From the NCBI GenBank assembly GCA_002405875.1, contig DHMR01000106.1, positions 1-32,336 of the forward strand: 32,336 nucleotides of DNA. The letters are read 5' to 3'. The DNA comes from a bacterium UBA4637. GTDB lineage: Bacteria; Bacteroidota; Bacteroidia; Bacteroidales; Bacteroidaceae. The translations under genes were made by a program, and so were the position numbers. Shown piece after piece: positions 17,263 through 26,071 of this stretch. The notes beneath the pieces were generated by a model. That model saw only the letters and a list, made by a program, of their open reading frames with translations, had not been told where the DNA came from and did no database searches. The number at the start of each line of letters is the position of its first letter. Position 1 is the stretch's first letter.

Positions 17263-17285
17263 CTGATTTCTTTTGAAACAAGAAA

Positions 17286-17316
17286 CAAAAAAACCGAGAA
17301 ATTTCTTCCTCGGCTT
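17286..17316 (-). terminator. Terminator of the dipeptidase gene
   Basis: On the minus strand CCGAG and CTCGG enclose a 10-nt loop and are followed by seven T. It lies about 55 bp past the dipeptidase stop. Confidence 0.7.
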
Positions 17317-17370
17317 TATTTTTTAGTATTTTTGTAATATGTGCATTCTTGTTTTGGCACTTGTGTGTGC

Positions 17371-18834
17371 TTACTTGGCAGGAATCTCTTCCAAGAGCTG
17401 CTTCATGAGGTTCCAGAATGGTGCTACGCAACTAATCTGACAACGCTCGTTGGCGGTATGTGGACTCAACAAGGTTGGGCCGAATGATACCACGTCGAGG
17501 TCTGGATATTTGCTTAGGATGATAGAGCACTCCAAGCCGGCGTGTACAGCCTGTACCTTGCCCTCTACGCCGTTTTGCTCCTTGTAAATCTTGATGACGT
17601 GCTCCAAGATGTCGCTCTTAGGGTTGGGGTTCCAGCCGCCGTACTCACCGCTGCGCTCCACCTTCATGCCTGCCATAGAGAATGTACTTTCCAGCATGGT
17701 GGCGATGTAGTCTTTGTAAGAGTCGCTGCTAGAACGAGCCAGAATCTTGATGGCGGCCTTGCCGCCGCCAATCTCTACGATGGCGAGGTTGGATGAGGTC
17801 TCCACGATACCTGGCATGGATGGAGCCATGCGCAATACGCCGTCGTGGCAAGCGTAGATGACATCCACCAGGTTGTCTTGGATTTCCTGAGGAACCTCTG
17901 TCTTTGGTGTCTCAACGTTCTCGGTGAAGAGCTCTACGTGCTCTGGTACCTCGATGCCGTCGAAGTCTTCGATGATTTGCTCCTTCCAGTCGGCTACCAA
18001 GTCGTTCAATGCCTCTACGTTCTCCTTTGGCAAGTTCAATACCACTTCTGCCTGGAATGGGATGGCATTGCGCATGTTGCCGCCTTCCCAAGATGCCAAG
18101 CGAGCGTCGAGCTCTGAGATGGCCTCACGAACGAAGCGAACCATGCACTTGTTGGCGTTGGCTCTGCCCTCGTTGATTTCTACACCGGAATGACCGCCCT
18201 TCAAACCCTTCAAGGTCACTTTGACGGCTGCGTCTTCCTTGTCGGTCTCAGCCTCTTTGTAGTCGAGGGTGGCAGTAATGTCCACACCACCGGCGCTACC
18301 GATGACGAACTCGCCCCACACCTCGGTGTCGAGGTTCAAGAGGATGTCGCCGTTCAATTCGCCTGCTGGCAGTTCGTTGGCACCATACATGCCTGTCTCC
18401 TCGTCGCGGGTGATGAGACCCTCGATAGGGCCATGCTTCAAGTCTGTCGACTCCATTACTGCCATGATGGTAGCTACGCCCAGTCCGTCGTCGCTTCCGA
18501 GGGTGGTATGATTAGCGCGAACCCAGTCGCCATCGATGATGGTCTCGATAGGGTCGGTCTCGAAGTTATGCTTGCTATCTGGTGCCTTCTGAGGAACCAT
18601 GTCCATGTGAGCCTGCATGATGACGCCCTTGCGGTTCTCCATGCCTGGAGTGGCTGGTTTGCGCATCACGATGTTGCCGGCAGGGTCTTGGAATGCCTCT
18701 ACACCAGCTTCCTTAGCCCACTGGAGCAAGAAAGCCTGAATTTTCTCCAAATGTCCTGATGGACGTGGAACTTGTGTCAACTTGTCGAAGTTACGCCAGA
18801 TTTCCTCTGGCTTGAGATTCTTAATGTCAGCCAT
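17371..18834 (-). CDS. pepD: Xaa-His dipeptidase (M20 family, beta-Ala-His dipeptidase)
   Basis: A 487-residue zinc aminopeptidase of the M20C group that cleaves short peptides such as Xaa-His in the cytoplasm. Metal ligands are in place: MQAHMDMVP (73-81) with His and Asp, LGSDDGLGVA (112-121) with the bridging Asp, TRDEETGMYGANEL (142-155) with the general-base Glu pair, and LLNLDTE (165-171). VHAGLECS near the C-terminus supplies another conserved residue set. The lid/dimer domain lies between about 205 and 390. Length matches the ~485-residue family norm. It begins 7 bp after the flippase-like gene, so they are probably co-transcribed, and a hairpin terminator follows. Confidence 0.95.
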   Translation of the reverse strand: MADIKNLKPEEIWRNFDKLTQVPRPSGHLEKIQAFLLQWAKEAGVEAFQDPAGNIVMRKPATPGMENRKGVIMQAHMDMVPQKAPDSKHNFETDPIETIIDGDWVRANHTTLGSDDGLGVATIMAVMESTDLKHGPIEGLITRDEETGMYGANELPAGELNGDILLNLDTEVWGEFVIGSAGGVDITATLDYKEAETDKEDAAVKVTLKGLKGGHSGVEINEGRANANKCMVRFVREAISELDARLASWEGGNMRNAIPFQAEVVLNLPKENVEALNDLVADWKEQIIEDFDGIEVPEHVELFTENVETPKTEVPQEIQDNLVDVIYACHDGVLRMAPSMPGIVETSSNLAIVEIGGGKAAIKILARSSSDSYKDYIATMLESTFSMAGMKVERSGEYGGWNPNPKSDILEHVIKIYKEQNGVEGKVQAVHAGLECSIILSKYPDLDVVSFGPTLLSPHTANERCQISCVAPFWNLMKQLLEEIPAK

Positions 18835-18841
18835 AATATTT

Positions 18842-19852
18842 TTATTTTTTGATGTTAATTTGCGAATGTTTCTTGGTGAAAGCCAGTGCTATCCAGGCGT
18901 AGATGCCGAGGAGGATGACCAGCAAGGTCTGCACCGAGTGCACGATGAGCACGAAATAGAGTGCGTCGTTCGACTGGATGCCGTAGAGGATAAGCATCGT
19001 CTTCACGGCGAAATGCCAAGGTCCGGCTCCGTTGGGGGTAGGGACGATGACGGCGATGCTGCCCACGATGAAAGTTACCAATCCGCACATCAGACTCAGG
19101 TGCGAGGTCGACTCGAAGCACTGGAACGTGAGATAGTAGTGCAGAAAATAGCTCAGCCATATTCCTATGGTGAAGGCGATGAAGAGCGGAACGTTCTTGA
19201 CCCCCTTGAGTGAGATGACTCCTTGCCAAAGTCCCCCCAATGTGGCTTTCACCTTATTATATATAGCCAGCTTGCGGAGCAGAAAATGCAAGAGGATGAG
19301 TACGGCGACACCACAGATGGCGGTTACGAGGTAGCCGGTGGCTGTAAATTGTCCCAGGATGCTGTCCATGCTCGTGCCTGTGGTGCGGAAAAAATTCAGA
19401 AACACCGGTATCTGCAGTAGAAATACGATTTCTGCGATGATGAGTACCAACAAGGAGTCGATGGCTCTTTCCGTAACTACGGTTCCGAGCGATTTCGGAA
19501 AAGAGATGCCATCCCATCTTCTCAGTACGCCGCAACGGGCAAACTCTCCGATTCTCGGAATCACAAGGCTGAGGGCGTACGAAAGGAAGATGGAGCTTAC
19601 GCTCACGCTGTCACGAGGTTTCTCGCCGAGAGGCTCCAACGTCTGTTTCCATCTCCATCCTCTGAACACCTGAGCCAAGATGCCGAATGGGAACGACAGC
19701 AGCATCCAGGTCCAATTCATCTTGTGGAGCAACACATCCTCCACCTGCTTGAAGTCGAACCCACGATACATCCAATAGAGTATGGCACCGCCTAGGAAGA
19801 GCGAGAGCGCCACCTTAAATATATTGTTTGCTATCTTTTTCATTTCCTTCAT
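18842..19852 (-). CDS. Flippase-like / LPG-synthase-type integral membrane protein
   Basis: A 336-residue polytopic protein, with about seven to eight hydrophobic helices, of the lysylphosphatidylglycerol-synthase transmembrane family (TIGR00374/UPF0104-like). Recognisable blocks are QVFRGWRWKQTLEPLGEKP near residue 62, ALSLVIPRIGEFARCGVLRR near 93, and VPTPNGAGPWHFAVKTML near 270. It lacks the soluble aminoacyl-transfer domain of MprF, so it is not a lysyl-PG synthase by itself; lipid or glycolipid movement is the usual guess. The start is uncertain: the ORF begins at 19852, but a -7 element ends at 19858, so Met4 (19843) fits a normal leader better. The pepD gene follows after 7 bp. Confidence 0.85.
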   Translation of the reverse strand: MKEMKKIANNIFKVALSLFLGGAILYWMYRGFDFKQVEDVLLHKMNWTWMLLSFPFGILAQVFRGWRWKQTLEPLGEKPRDSVSVSSIFLSYALSLVIPRIGEFARCGVLRRWDGISFPKSLGTVVTERAIDSLLVLIIAEIVFLLQIPVFLNFFRTTGTSMDSILGQFTATGYLVTAICGVAVLILLHFLLRKLAIYNKVKATLGGLWQGVISLKGVKNVPLFIAFTIGIWLSYFLHYYLTFQCFESTSHLSLMCGLVTFIVGSIAVIVPTPNGAGPWHFAVKTMLILYGIQSNDALYFVLIVHSVQTLLVILLGIYAWIALAFTKKHSQINIKK

Positions 19853-19857
19853 AACTG

Positions 19858-19865
19858 CAAAGGTA
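19858..19865 (-). promoter_or_regulatory. Candidate -7 element for the flippase-pepD operon
   Basis: TACCTTTG on the minus strand matches TAnnTTTG. It lies only 5 bp from the 19852 start codon and 14 bp from Met4, so it implies a very short leader or the later start. No TTG is found at the right -33 distance. Confidence 0.4.
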
Positions 19866-20002
19866 ATACTTTTATCGCCAATATCGCCCTAATCTGCATA
19901 ATTTTAGCATAAATAAACGCTTTGTCGTCTTTTCTTTTCCCCTTTTTTACGTAAAAGATGAAAAAAAACGTCTTCTTAGCGTGGATTCTCGAAAAATAAT
20001 CG

Positions 20003-20010
20003 TATTTTTG
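20003..20010 (+). promoter_or_regulatory. Candidate -7 element for rsmA
   Basis: TATTTTTG matches TAnnTTTG and lies 22 bp before the rsmA ATG, the same distance as at parA and surE. The -33 position holds GTG instead of TTG. Confidence 0.45.
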
Positions 20011-20032
20011 CACAATAAATAATTGATAAAGT

Positions 20033-20845
20033 ATGAAAGCTGTAAAGCCTAAGAAAAATCTCGGTCAGCATTTTTTGACTGACCTCAACATAGCCAAGCG
20101 CATCGCCGACACGGTGGATGCCTGCCCTGATATCCCTGTCCTGGAGATTGGACCGGGTATGGGTGTGCTTACCCAATACCTCGTGGAGAAGCCTCGCCCC
20201 GTGAAGGCGGTGGAAATCGACTCGGAGTCGGTGGCCTACCTGCACGAGAACTTCCCGAAGCTCAAGGACAATATCATCGGCGAGGATTTCCTTCGTATGG
20301 ACCTCAACCAGATATTCGACGGTCAGCAGTTTGTCTTGACGGGCAACTATCCCTACGACATCTCGTCGCAGATATTCTTCAAGATGCTCGATTATAAGGA
20401 TCTCATTCCTTGTTGCACCGGTATGATTCAGCGAGAGGTGGCGCTCCGCATGGCCTCCGAGCCTGGCAACAAGGCGTATGGCATCCTCAGCGTACTCATC
20501 CAGGCCTGGTATGATGTGGAGTATCTCTTCACGGTAGACGAGGGGGTGTTCAATCCACCTCCAAAGGTGAAGAGTGCCGTCATTCGTATGACTCGCAACA
20601 AGGTGGCCGACCTGGGGTGCGATGAGCGATTGTTCAAGCGTCTGGTAAAGACTGTGTTCAACCAGCGTCGCAAGATGCTCCGTGTCAGTTTGAAGCAGAT
20701 GTTCCCGGGAGTTAAGCCTCGTGAGGACTTTTACACCACCGACATCATGACCAAGCGACCAGAGCAGCTCAGCATCCAGCAGTTCGCCGACCTGACCAAC
20801 TATGTGGAGGAGGAATTGAAGAGACTGGAAATCATCAAGAATTGA
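20033..20845 (+). CDS. rsmA: 16S rRNA dimethyladenosine transferase RsmA (KsgA)
   Basis: A 270-residue SAM-dependent enzyme that dimethylates two adjacent adenines in helix 45 of 16S rRNA, a late small-subunit assembly check. The N-terminus KKNLGQHFLTDLNIAKRIA carries the family GQHFL (11-15). VLEIGPGMGVLTQYL (36-50) is the SAM-binding loop, AVEIDSE binds the SAM ribose, and the catalytic motif is GNYPYDISSQIFF (104-116), a variant of NLPY. The C-terminal region with FKRLVKTVFNQRRKML is conserved in KsgA. It heads a ribosome-related run with frr and rsgA, 66 bp before frr. Confidence 0.97.
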   Translation: MKAVKPKKNLGQHFLTDLNIAKRIADTVDACPDIPVLEIGPGMGVLTQYLVEKPRPVKAVEIDSESVAYLHENFPKLKDNIIGEDFLRMDLNQIFDGQQFVLTGNYPYDISSQIFFKMLDYKDLIPCCTGMIQREVALRMASEPGNKAYGILSVLIQAWYDVEYLFTVDEGVFNPPPKVKSAVIRMTRNKVADLGCDERLFKRLVKTVFNQRRKMLRVSLKQMFPGVKPREDFYTTDIMTKRPEQLSIQQFADLTNYVEEELKRLEIIKN

Positions 20846-20911
20846 TAATTGTCAGTTAAAAATCAAAAAGAAAGTAATAAATAAGAGTTAACAATAAAGG
20901 AAATAACAATT

Positions 20912-21472
20912 ATGATAGACGTAAAAGAAACTTTGAGTTCAGCAGGAGAGCGCATGGAGATGGCTGCGATGTATCTCGCAGAGGAGCTCTCTCATATTCG
21001 TGCAGGACGTGCCAACGTGGCCATCCTCGATGGTGTTCGTGTTAACAGCTACGGCAGCATGGTGCCATTGAACCAGGTGGCTACCGTTACCACTCCAGAT
21101 GCCCGTACCATTGCCATCCGCCCTTGGGACAAGAAGGCCATCAAGGACATCGAGAAGGCCATCATGGACAGCGGCGTGGGCATTACACCAGAGAACAATG
21201 GTGAGATAGTTCGCCTTGGCATTCCTCAGCCAACAGGTGAGCGTCGTAAGGAGCTCGTCAAGCAGTGCAACAAGATTGCAGAGCGTGCCAAGGTAGAGGT
21301 TCGCAACGTGCGTCAGGAAATCAAGGAAAAGTTGAAGAAGTCCATCAAGGACGGTCTTTCAGAGGACTTGGAGAAGGACGCAGAGAACGATCTTCAGAAG
21401 CTCCACGACAAGTACATCAAGCAGCTCGAAAGCTTGATGGATGAGAAGGAAAAGGAAATTATGACAGTATAA
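20912..21472 (+). CDS. frr: Ribosome recycling factor
   Basis: A 186-residue RRF that, with EF-G, splits post-termination ribosomes. The conserved blocks are [43 protein letters not shown] and [26 protein letters not shown], with the C-terminal helix ending KEIMTV. Length is normal (about 185). Its TAA stop shares the last A with the ATG of rsgA (TAATG at 21470-21474), so the two are translationally coupled. Confidence 0.97.
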   Translation: MIDVKETLSSAGERMEMAAMYLAEELSHIRAGRANVAILDGVRVNSYGSMVPLNQVATVTTPDARTIAIRPWDKKAIKDIEKAIMDSGVGITPENNGEIVRLGIPQPTGERRKELVKQCNKIAERAKVEVRNVRQEIKEKLKKSIKDGLSEDLEKDAENDLQKLHDKYIKQLESLMDEKEKEIMTV

Positions 21473-22404
21473 TGAGAGGACTCGTCATCAAGAATACAGG
21501 CAGCTGGTACACCGTCAAGACAGACGATGGCCAGCTGATTGAAAGCAAAATCAAAGGCAATTTTCGATTGAAGGGCATCCGCAGTACCAATCCTGTGGCT
21601 GTAGGCGACTATGTGCAGCTTATCACCAACCAGGAGGGTACGGCTTTCATCTCTTCCATCGAGGATCGTCGTAACTATATCATTCGTAAGTCGCCTAACC
21701 TGAGCAAGCAAAGCCATATCCTGGCAGCCAACGTAGACCAAGCCTTGCTCGTGGTGACCGTCAATTATCCACAGACTTCCACTACCTTTATCGACCGATT
21801 CCTGGCAGGTGCCGAAGCATATCGTGTGCCCGTCATCATCGTCTTCAACAAGCGAGACATTCTCACCGAGGATGAATTGCATTACGAGCAGATGATGCGC
21901 ACCCTTTATGAGACCATCGGATACCAGTGCATCGAGATTTCGGCAGCCACCGGCGAGGGAATCGATGCCTTGCGCCCGCTCATCAAGGACAAGACTTCGC
22001 TTCTGAGTGGAAATAGTGGCGTGGGTAAGTCTACCCTCATCAACCAACTCGTACCAGAGGCAGAACAACGCACGGCAGAGATTAGCGAGGCGCACAATAG
22101 CGGTATGCACACCACTACTTTCAGCGAGATGATAGAGTTGCCCGATGGAGGTTATCTGATAGATACTCCGGGCATCAAGGGATTTGGCACCTTCGACATA
22201 GAGAAGGAGGAACTCACCAGCTATTTCAAGGAAATATTCCGCTTTTCTAAGGACTGTAAGTTTTCCGACTGTACCCATACTCACGAACCAGGATGCGCTG
22301 TCATCAAGGCAGTGGAGGAGCATTACATCGCCGCTAGCCGTTACCAGAGCTATCTCTCCATGCTGGAGGATAAGGATGAGAATAAGTACAGGGAGGCATT
22401 TTAA
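21472..22404 (+). CDS. rsgA: Small ribosomal subunit biogenesis GTPase RsgA
   Basis: A 310-residue circularly permuted GTPase that checks 30S maturation. An N-terminal OB fold (about 1-75) is followed by the G4 motif NKRD (126-129), then G1 GNSGVGKST (180-188), the switch around HTTTFSEM and G3 DTPG (231-234): the permuted order is diagnostic. A C-terminal zinc site uses Cys262, Cys267, a His in THTHEPGC and Cys275. Its start overlaps the frr stop by one base, and it acts on the same ribosomal subunit as RsmA, two genes upstream. Confidence 0.97.
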   Translation: MRGLVIKNTGSWYTVKTDDGQLIESKIKGNFRLKGIRSTNPVAVGDYVQLITNQEGTAFISSIEDRRNYIIRKSPNLSKQSHILAANVDQALLVVTVNYPQTSTTFIDRFLAGAEAYRVPVIIVFNKRDILTEDELHYEQMMRTLYETIGYQCIEISAATGEGIDALRPLIKDKTSLLSGNSGVGKSTLINQLVPEAEQRTAEISEAHNSGMHTTTFSEMIELPDGGYLIDTPGIKGFGTFDIEKEELTSYFKEIFRFSKDCKFSDCTHTHEPGCAVIKAVEEHYIAASRYQSYLSMLEDKDENKYREAF

Positions 22405-22409
22405 TCAAT

Positions 22410-23321
22410 ATGAAAGAACAAAAAGATATAAAGCAGCGTATCGAGGAGGGGGAATTCGCCCAGAGTGCCGAGATCAGCACTAGCTATCTCGACGACGACA
22501 TCTTGATTATCGACAATGTCAAGATGTTGCAGCATCCCGACCCCGTGAGGTTGCAGATGAATATGATAGCCTCTTGCCAGAGAGGTAGGTTGAAGGCCGA
22601 CCTCAATGGCAGGGTCATTGAGGTGGAGAAGGGTGATATCTTCATCTGCCCACCCAACACGATTCTGGATTTCTTCGAGGTCTCTCCCGACTTCGCTTGT
22701 ACAGCTATGTGCGTGAGCAATCATGGGATGCTCAACATCCTTCGTTCGCATATCAATGTGTGGAATCGCGCCATGTATGTCAACAAGGTGGCTGTACTCA
22801 AGATGAACGAGAACGACATGGTGTTTTACGAGAAATTCACCGACTTGGTGCGCCTTTGTCTCGACCCTTCTTTCAGTGCTCGCAGCTCGTGGCAGCCTTA
22901 TCGTCGTGAGATAGTGGAGACCTTGCTCAAGAGTGCGCTGCTGGCAGTGAGCAATCTGCTCCTCGAAGACTTGCCACATGAGTCGGCTGGTTCTACCACG
23001 AGCGATTTGTTCGATCGCTTTCTCGAACTGCTCCAGCAGAGTGAAATCAAGCATCAGCCCGTAGAGTATTTCGCCCAGCAACTTTGCATCACTCCCAAGT
23101 ATCTCTCCATCGTCTGCAAGCGCCATTCCGGCAAGACCGCCATTGAGTGGATTACCGAATATACCCTTTCCGACATTTCCTATTATCTTCGTTCCACTAC
23201 CAAGTCGATAAAGGAAATATCAGGTATCTTGGGCTTCAGCAATACATCTTTCTTCGGCAAGTATGTGAGGGAACACCTGCACATGTCGCCGCTGAAATAC
23301 CGTGAGAGCTTGAGGAAATAA
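22410..23321 (+). CDS. AraC-family transcriptional regulator
   Basis: A 303-residue regulator. The C-terminal ~90 residues hold the two AraC HTH motifs: VEYFAQQLCITPKYLSIVCK and SIKEISGILGFSNTSFFGKY, ending MSPLKYRESLRK, the usual family close. Residues 1-200 form a sensor domain with a cupin-like start (LKADLNGRVIEVEKGDIFIC PPNTILDFFEV), common to Bacteroidota regulators of this class. The ligand is unknown. It starts 5 bp after rsgA, so it may be transcribed with the ribosome genes; no separate promoter was seen. A strong hairpin follows. Confidence 0.9.
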   Translation: MKEQKDIKQRIEEGEFAQSAEISTSYLDDDILIIDNVKMLQHPDPVRLQMNMIASCQRGRLKADLNGRVIEVEKGDIFICPPNTILDFFEVSPDFACTAMCVSNHGMLNILRSHINVWNRAMYVNKVAVLKMNENDMVFYEKFTDLVRLCLDPSFSARSSWQPYRREIVETLLKSALLAVSNLLLEDLPHESAGSTTSDLFDRFLELLQQSEIKHQPVEYFAQQLCITPKYLSIVCKRHSGKTAIEWITEYTLSDISYYLRSTTKSIKEISGILGFSNTSFFGKYVREHLHMSPLKYRESLRK

Positions 23322-23347
23322 AAATCTCGCTTAATAGATTTGTTCAA

Positions 23348-23381
23348 AAAGAGGACTGCCCGAGATTGGACAGTCCTCTTT
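23348..23381. terminator. Bidirectional terminator between the AraC and phosphoesterase genes
   Basis: AAAGAGGACTG (23348-23358) and CAGTCCTCTTT (23371-23381) make a perfect 11-bp stem. It stands between two convergent stops (23321 and 23386). Confidence 0.85.
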
Positions 23382-23385
23382 GTCG

Positions 23386-24510
23386 TTATTTCAGAATGCG
23401 TTTGATTCCATTGTCACCAACCACGTAGGTCTTCTCGTCGGTTATCAAGATAGCTCTGCCTCGTTGATGATTGTAATTTTCTAGATTGTCTACATTCACA
23501 GCGATTACCTTGCCCTTGTAGAAACGTTTGATGTCCTTGAATATAGTGTGCCCCACAATGATTCTATCCACATCGTAGCGTTGTAGCACCATGTTGAGAG
23601 AATCGCTAGGTAATGGTGACCATTTCTTTGTTTTCAATACTAAGCCTCTATACCAAATCGGACCACGGTTGCCATATAAGAACTTGCAGAACTCAGAGTG
23701 AGCCTTGCGCTGTTTGCTTTTCATGAACAATACGCTGTTGATACTGTCGTTGACCATAGGAATGGAGAGGTTTCTCTCATAGAATTCACGACTGATTCCT
23801 GCATGTACATATAGATTTCGGCCTATTATTTGGATTGCATTACGAGTTCCTAGCCATCTTCCCAATTCGGTGTTGGGGAAGAAAAGGTGGCGATACGAGA
23901 TGCCTAGTTTTTCTGCTAGCATCTTATATTTGGGCTTTGCATAGCGCATGTCGCCTGCTAGCTCCATGGGTTCATGGTTCCCTAGCATCACGGTCACTCT
24001 TCCTCCACATTCTGCAGCTTCTGCTTCTAGTTTGTAGAATAGCCAGAATATCTGTGGAACATCGTATCCACGGTCGAAAATGTCGCCAATTACAATCAGT
24101 TGGTTGGCTCCATAGCACCAGCGAAGTTGGCTGTCGATGATTCCGTTTGCTTGAAGAAGATTTACTACGAGATTGAGACGCCCATGGGGATCAGACATAA
24201 CGAAGGTCTTCTTAGCCTGTTGCTGTTTCCAAGGTTGGCGAGCGATGGCGTGCAAGTGAACGTCGAAAGGGTAGTTTCCCTCATGATCTGTGATATGAAG
24301 GGTAAAGCCTTCTGGTAGCTTTGCGTAAGTGGTGTCTTTTACCACACCTTGTGGCGTCACATTGATAACCCTCACACTTCCATCTTCTTGATAAATTACG
24401 TATGGACCGTCGCAAGAAAGCTTGTTGTCATCAACAGCATCCTTAGCTGAAATGGTGATGCTAAACATCGTTAGCATCACCATCAATATCATTAAGAAAT
24501 TCTTTTTCAT
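23386..24510 (-). CDS. Secreted PPP-type calcineurin-like phosphoesterase (Shelph-like)
   Basis: A 374-residue metallophosphatase with a signal peptide (about 1-22, ending TISA), so periplasmic or exported. The five PPP-family metal and phosphate motifs occur in order: SDPHG (106-110), GDIFDRG (142-148), GNHE (177-180), HAG (236-238) and VGHT (319-322). The GDxxDRG and GNHE forms are those of Ser/Thr protein phosphatases and ApaH relatives, not of generic nucleases. GPIWYRG (283-289) is an extra block seen in Shewanella-like phosphatases. The first motif is DPHG rather than the usual DxHG with a preceding Gly. It follows susD by 26 bp, so it is probably the third gene of that operon. The substrate (phosphoprotein, sugar phosphate or nucleotide) cannot be told from sequence. 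Confidence 0.88.
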   Translation of the reverse strand: MKKNFLMILMVMLTMFSITISAKDAVDDNKLSCDGPYVIYQEDGSVRVINVTPQGVVKDTTYAKLPEGFTLHITDHEGNYPFDVHLHAIARQPWKQQQAKKTFVMSDPHGRLNLVVNLLQANGIIDSQLRWCYGANQLIVIGDIFDRGYDVPQIFWLFYKLEAEAAECGGRVTVMLGNHEPMELAGDMRYAKPKYKMLAEKLGISYRHLFFPNTELGRWLGTRNAIQIIGRNLYVHAGISREFYERNLSIPMVNDSINSVLFMKSKQRKAHSEFCKFLYGNRGPIWYRGLVLKTKKWSPLPSDSLNMVLQRYDVDRIIVGHTIFKDIKRFYKGKVIAVNVDNLENYNHQRGRAILITDEKTYVVGDNGIKRILK

Positions 24511-24536
24511 CCTTTATATACCTAAAGAAATTTTAG

Positions 24537-26036
24537 TTAATCTCCGTAGCCAGGGTTGTTCTGCAGATGGCTTACGTTGCGCTCTGCCAGTGGGATAGGG
24601 AGAACTATCTTGTAGTTGTCCAAGCCGATTGTCATGAACTCGTCGCCACACGTATGCTTCGTCTTACTCAAGGCTGAATTTTTCTCGTTCTTCCTTACGA
24701 TTGTTTTGCCATTTCTCAGCAAGTCGAACATGCGCTGGCCTTCTCCCACCAATTCCTTGCGGCGCTCGTCCAGTACCTGTTCCAGAGTTACGGTTTCGTT
24801 GTCCTTCACCGTTTTTGCTGGGTTGGCGCGGTTTACAATGGCATTGAGATATTTTACGGCCTCTGTATTCTTGTTAGTTCCTGCGGCTGTAAGCTTGGCT
24901 GCAGCTTCTGCGGCATTGAGATAAGCCTCAGAGAGACGAATCAAAGGGATGTTGGCATCCTCGACATTTTCGCCTTGTTGTGGCTGATATTTGTTGATGT
25001 AGCCCCTATCATAGATAGAGGAAGAATAGCCCTGTTTTTTTGTTGCCACATTGATAATCTTGTTGCGCACGTCATCTGGGTCTTTCTGCATGTAATTGTA
25101 GAAAGATACGGTGACGCAGGCATCTGCATAACCACCAGGAGCATTGAGGTAGCCTAGGCTTTCCTTGCCAGGAGAATCGGTCGTTAAATTGATGATTTCG
25201 AAGAGAACTTCTCCCTTGTGCGCAGATGTTTCGCTTACGTTGTTGCTCCAGGCTGTAGGATATTCCTCGTTGGTCCAAAGGGCGTATCCATTTTTCTCGG
25301 CCCCTTTGATGGCTTCTTCTGCGGCATTCAGTGCCTTGTCGTTGTCGCCGTGATAGAGATATACTCGACTCAGCAGTGTGAGGGCTGCCCATTTGTTAAA
25401 TTTGCCCTTGTTGAAATTTTCGCCTAGCAGGTTGCTGCTGTTTTCGAGATCTTTCAGTATCTGGTCGTAGCATTGAGCCACGGTGCTTCTTTGTGGCATG
25501 GCATCTTTGCCTAGCACGTCGGTTACAATGCAAGCTCCTAGCGACGCTCCGTTGTCCATAGTGTATGGATAGCCATATAGTTTGGTCAAATCGAAGAGCG
25601 ACATGCCACGGATGGCAAGTGCTTGCCCCTTGTAGTCATTCATTTCCTCCTTTTCTTCGTCGCTCACCTTGATGTTGTCGATATTGGTGAGTATGACATT
25701 GCAGTTTTGGATGATGTTGTAAGGGTAAGACCAGTAGCTGTAAGGTGAGTTGCTCTTGGTGAAACCATATAGATAGGCTGTTGCTGTACGCTTGGTGGAG
25801 CTTACTGCTTGCATGTCGTCGCCAGTCACATCTCCATAATATACGAGTCTGCCCGAGTATGCGTAAGGGCTTTGCATCGTGCTGTAAATACCATTGAGGG
25901 TGGCATCTACATCCGAAAGAGATTCCACCTTAGTTTGAATGGAGGTGGATGGTTCGAGGTCGAGCCAGTCGTTGCCACAGGATGACAAGCCGATAGTCAT
26001 GGCTCCCACCATCATATATAGATATATTTTGTTCAT
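24537..26036 (-). CDS. RagB/SusD family nutrient-uptake outer membrane lipoprotein
   Basis: A 499-residue SusD-type surface lipoprotein that captures the substrate and caps its SusC partner. The lipobox is GLSSC with Cys20, followed by GNDWLDLEPS, the usual SusD opening. Helical TPR-like segments (QALAIRGMSLFDLTKLYGYPY, ALTLLSRVYLYHGDNDKALN) and the C-terminal region with IPLIRLSEAYLNAAEAAA, LDERRKELVGEGQRMFDLLR and LPIPLAERNVS...NNPGYGD are the standard family blocks. It starts 35 bp after susC. The ligand is not predictable from sequence alone. Confidence 0.95.
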   Translation of the reverse strand: MNKIYLYMMVGAMTIGLSSCGNDWLDLEPSTSIQTKVESLSDVDATLNGIYSTMQSPYAYSGRLVYYGDVTGDDMQAVSSTKRTATAYLYGFTKSNSPYSYWSYPYNIIQNCNVILTNIDNIKVSDEEKEEMNDYKGQALAIRGMSLFDLTKLYGYPYTMDNGASLGACIVTDVLGKDAMPQRSTVAQCYDQILKDLENSSNLLGENFNKGKFNKWAALTLLSRVYLYHGDNDKALNAAEEAIKGAEKNGYALWTNEEYPTAWSNNVSETSAHKGEVLFEIINLTTDSPGKESLGYLNAPGGYADACVTVSFYNYMQKDPDDVRNKIINVATKKQGYSSSIYDRGYINKYQPQQGENVEDANIPLIRLSEAYLNAAEAAAKLTAAGTNKNTEAVKYLNAIVNRANPAKTVKDNETVTLEQVLDERRKELVGEGQRMFDLLRNGKTIVRKNEKNSALSKTKHTCGDEFMTIGLDNYKIVLPIPLAERNVSHLQNNPGYGD

Positions 26037-26071
26037 GTCTTAAAAAACTTTATTCACACATTTTATTAATA

